NCBI GenBank assembly: GCA_014898415.1
Contig: RCTD01000001.1
Span: forward strand, 2,976,001-3,040,000
Direction of reading: 5' to 3'
DNA: 64,000 nt
Source: Stromatinia cepivora
Lineage: Eukaryota > Ascomycota > Leotiomycetes > Helotiales > Sclerotiniaceae
Shown: positions 62,541-64,000 of the stretch, one piece after another
Position numbering within the stretch: the first letter of the stretch is position 1
How the letters are laid out: each line of letters opens with the position of its first letter
Notes under the pieces: model-generated
The model's input: the letters and a program-made list of their open reading frames with translations, nothing else
What the model was told of the DNA's origin: nothing
The model's database searches: none
Translations under genes and position numbers: made by a program

Positions 62541-63470
62541 CTACTCCCCATTAATTCTCCTCCAAACCTCCTTCTCCCCCTCACTCAACTTACTCCCCGC
62601 ACTCCCAACCCACCTCTTCGCACTCCCCCAAATACCCTCCTCCTCACCCCCACCACTTGCCCCACCACTACCTCCATTCCCCTCCTGCCCCTCATAAATA
62701 TCCATTGCTCTCCTCTGATAACTACTCATTTCAGCCGCATACGCATTCTGCACATATCCCCGTGGATGTTCCAGGTGTTCCAAACTGCGTCTCTCATATC
62801 CATATCCCTCATTCCCCTGTTGTGCACGTTGACCATATGCTTCCCTAACAGGAACCGGTTGAGGATGCATTGTCCTATATGAACTCTCTGTCTGAGCTGC
62901 CGTGGCCGCATCCACAGTCACCGTGGAAGAAAACGGTGCGCGGGTGATACTTGGCGGCGGGATCATCATTTGAGGAGGGTATCCTGAATCGTTCTTCTCC
63001 AGCCCCACTTGCCCCGCACTTGTATTTTGTGGCATTGCATCGTTGCTAACTGCATAAGAAGACCCCGCTCTCGGAGGAGGAGGTACAGTTTTAGTTTGCA
63101 ACGCATTCCTATTTCCCGCGAACCCAGTAGTCGGCTTAGGAAAAGCACCTGGCTGCGGTGCAGGAGGCACGTCGGAATCTTCTTTTATCGTGCGCGCTGG
63201 CTCTGGTTTTGCTGTTGTGACTGCTGCAGCGGGGGGCGCATAACGCTGAGAGTTTGAAAGCCCGGTAGGAAGAGGTACGGCAGCTGCGGGCTGCGCTCGT
63301 GGATACGAGGAGGATGAGAATGATGTGGTGGTGGGGTTGTGGTTGCTCATAGGTTCTGATGTAGATGCAGGTGCGGCCGTTTGAGAGGATGTTGCAGACC
63401 CGGTGGGAGGGACAGGAACACCCGATCGTGCATTTAGTGGTGCATTGTTATATCGCGGTATGCCCGACAT
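62541..63470 (-). CDS. disordered Pro/Ala/Ser-rich protein with conserved C-terminal WRRI tail
   Basis: A single exon of 309 codons from an ATG at 63470. The first 250 residues are rich in Pro, Ala, Ser and Thr, with short PPPP runs. The C-terminus changes character: a tyrosine-rich stretch, a Gly/Ser/Glu linker, then an amphipathic segment GIWGSAKRWVGSAGSKLSEG ending EVWRRINGE. I recall similar tails in uncharacterised fungal proteins but cannot name a function. The low-complexity body and the sharply conserved-looking tail suggest an adaptor whose tail binds a membrane or partner; that is inference. No intron is apparent. Confidence 0.7.
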   Translation of the reverse strand: MSGIPRYNNAPLNARSGVPVPPTGSATSSQTAAPASTSEPMSNHNPTTTSFSSSSYPRAQPAAAVPLPTGLSNSQRYAPPAAAVTTAKPEPARTIKEDSDVPPAPQPGAFPKPTTGFAGNRNALQTKTVPPPPRAGSSYAVSNDAMPQNTSAGQVGLEKNDSGYPPQMMIPPPSITRAPFSSTVTVDAATAAQTESSYRTMHPQPVPVREAYGQRAQQGNEGYGYERRSLEHLEHPRGYVQNAYAAEMSSYQRRAMDIYEGQEGNGGSGGASGGGEEEGIWGSAKRWVGSAGSKLSEGEKEVWRRINGE

Positions 63471-64000
63471 TTCTTGCGAATCAAATGTGCTTCTGAGATA
63501 ATGGGAAGATATCTATCAGATCCTCGAACGATATGCGGAGGCTATCCCCGGGATAGATTTCTGTAGGATCGGAAGCGTCGATGCCAACGCAGATGAGAGA
63601 CGAGAGGTGAGAGGTGAAGGAAAACTGGTTATTGGTAGTGTAGTTGTTATTATTTAAATTGGGTTTGATTGGTATTCGTAAACCGGAAATATGTAAGTTT
63701 GACAGGTTGGTTTGACAAAGTGGTTTGAGTTCAAGATGTTGTATCTTTTATGTTGTTGTTAGCAGCGCAGTGCTTTGTGCTTTGGAATGAGAAATGGGTT
63801 ATATCGTTCTACCACCTGTCAATAATTTATTCCGACGGGTGTTCAATTTAGTACGGCACAGAAGGTGTTACTCATAAACTGTCGTGGTTTTTGATTGGGT
63901 GGGGAGGTAATGTTGACACCGAGAAGTTATTGCAAAAGTATCAGAATGGAATGTAACACCAGTATCATGTTGTGTAGTGATGACGTTCGGAAGAGACAAA
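63471..64000. promoter_or_regulatory. upstream region of the 63470 gene, to window end
   Basis: The 530 bp upstream of the minus-strand gene holds its leader and promoter. No gene is seen to the window edge. Confidence 0.4.

Overview
The window is nuclear DNA from a filamentous ascomycete (Pezizomycotina). The signs are many short GT-AG introns (mostly 48-100 nt), a fungal SET2, a LEU2 and an ERG24, a PTH11/rhodopsin-like membrane protein, a Zn2Cys6 regulator and a highly reducing polyketide synthase. Intergenic DNA is AT-rich and full of microsatellites. A Leotiomycetes/Sclerotiniaceae-like host would fit, but that is inference. All gene models were spliced by hand from reading frames and splice signals. 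No tRNA, rRNA or CRISPR array was recognised.

Layout. 2.26-5.36 kb: SET2 H3K36 methyltransferase. 6.68-7.71 kb (-): AhpD-like protein, divergent from a Zn2Cys6/fungal-TF-domain regulator at 8.08-10.75 kb. 10.75-15.0 kb: gene-poor, with broken minus-strand coding fragments lying inside an inverted-repeat pair (10,985/14,170), possibly a decayed mobile element. 15.0-21.2 kb: secreted alpha/beta hydrolase, rhodopsin-domain membrane protein, small alpha/beta hydrolase (-) and SAM methyltransferase (-). 21.9-31.9 kb: a large PKS ordered KS-AT-DH-MT-ER-KR(degenerate)-ACP-carnitine acyltransferase. 32.3-33.9 kb (-): C-14 sterol reductase. 35.1-37.4 kb: disordered, probably cell-cycle-linked protein. 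38.1-41.0 kb: LIM-domain protein. 41.0-48.7 kb: long gene-poor AT-rich stretch with an inverted-repeat-bounded AT island and degenerate ~0.2 kb repeats. 48.7-50.9 kb: PHD-finger protein. 51.8-53.1 kb: LEU2. 55.1-57.1 kb (-): Rua1-C-type regulator. 62.5-63.5 kb (-): disordered conserved-tail protein.

How the genes may work together. The methyltransferase and PKS are divergently transcribed from a shared 0.72 kb promoter. With the two hydrolases, the membrane protein, perhaps the Zn2Cys6 regulator and possibly the adjacent sterol reductase, they resemble a secondary-metabolite cluster. The PKS appears broken: the KS-coding exon changes frame at an A6 run near 22,779, while the remaining ~9 kb stays open. 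That is either a very recent null allele or a homopolymer sequencing error. The KR region also looks inactive.

Other signals: two CCG-N4-CGG (Leu3/LeuB-type) sites in the LEU2 promoter; a 195-nt inverted-repeat insert that accounts for an over-long intron in the Zn2Cys6 gene; and two separate 18-nt minisatellites, one filling an intron.
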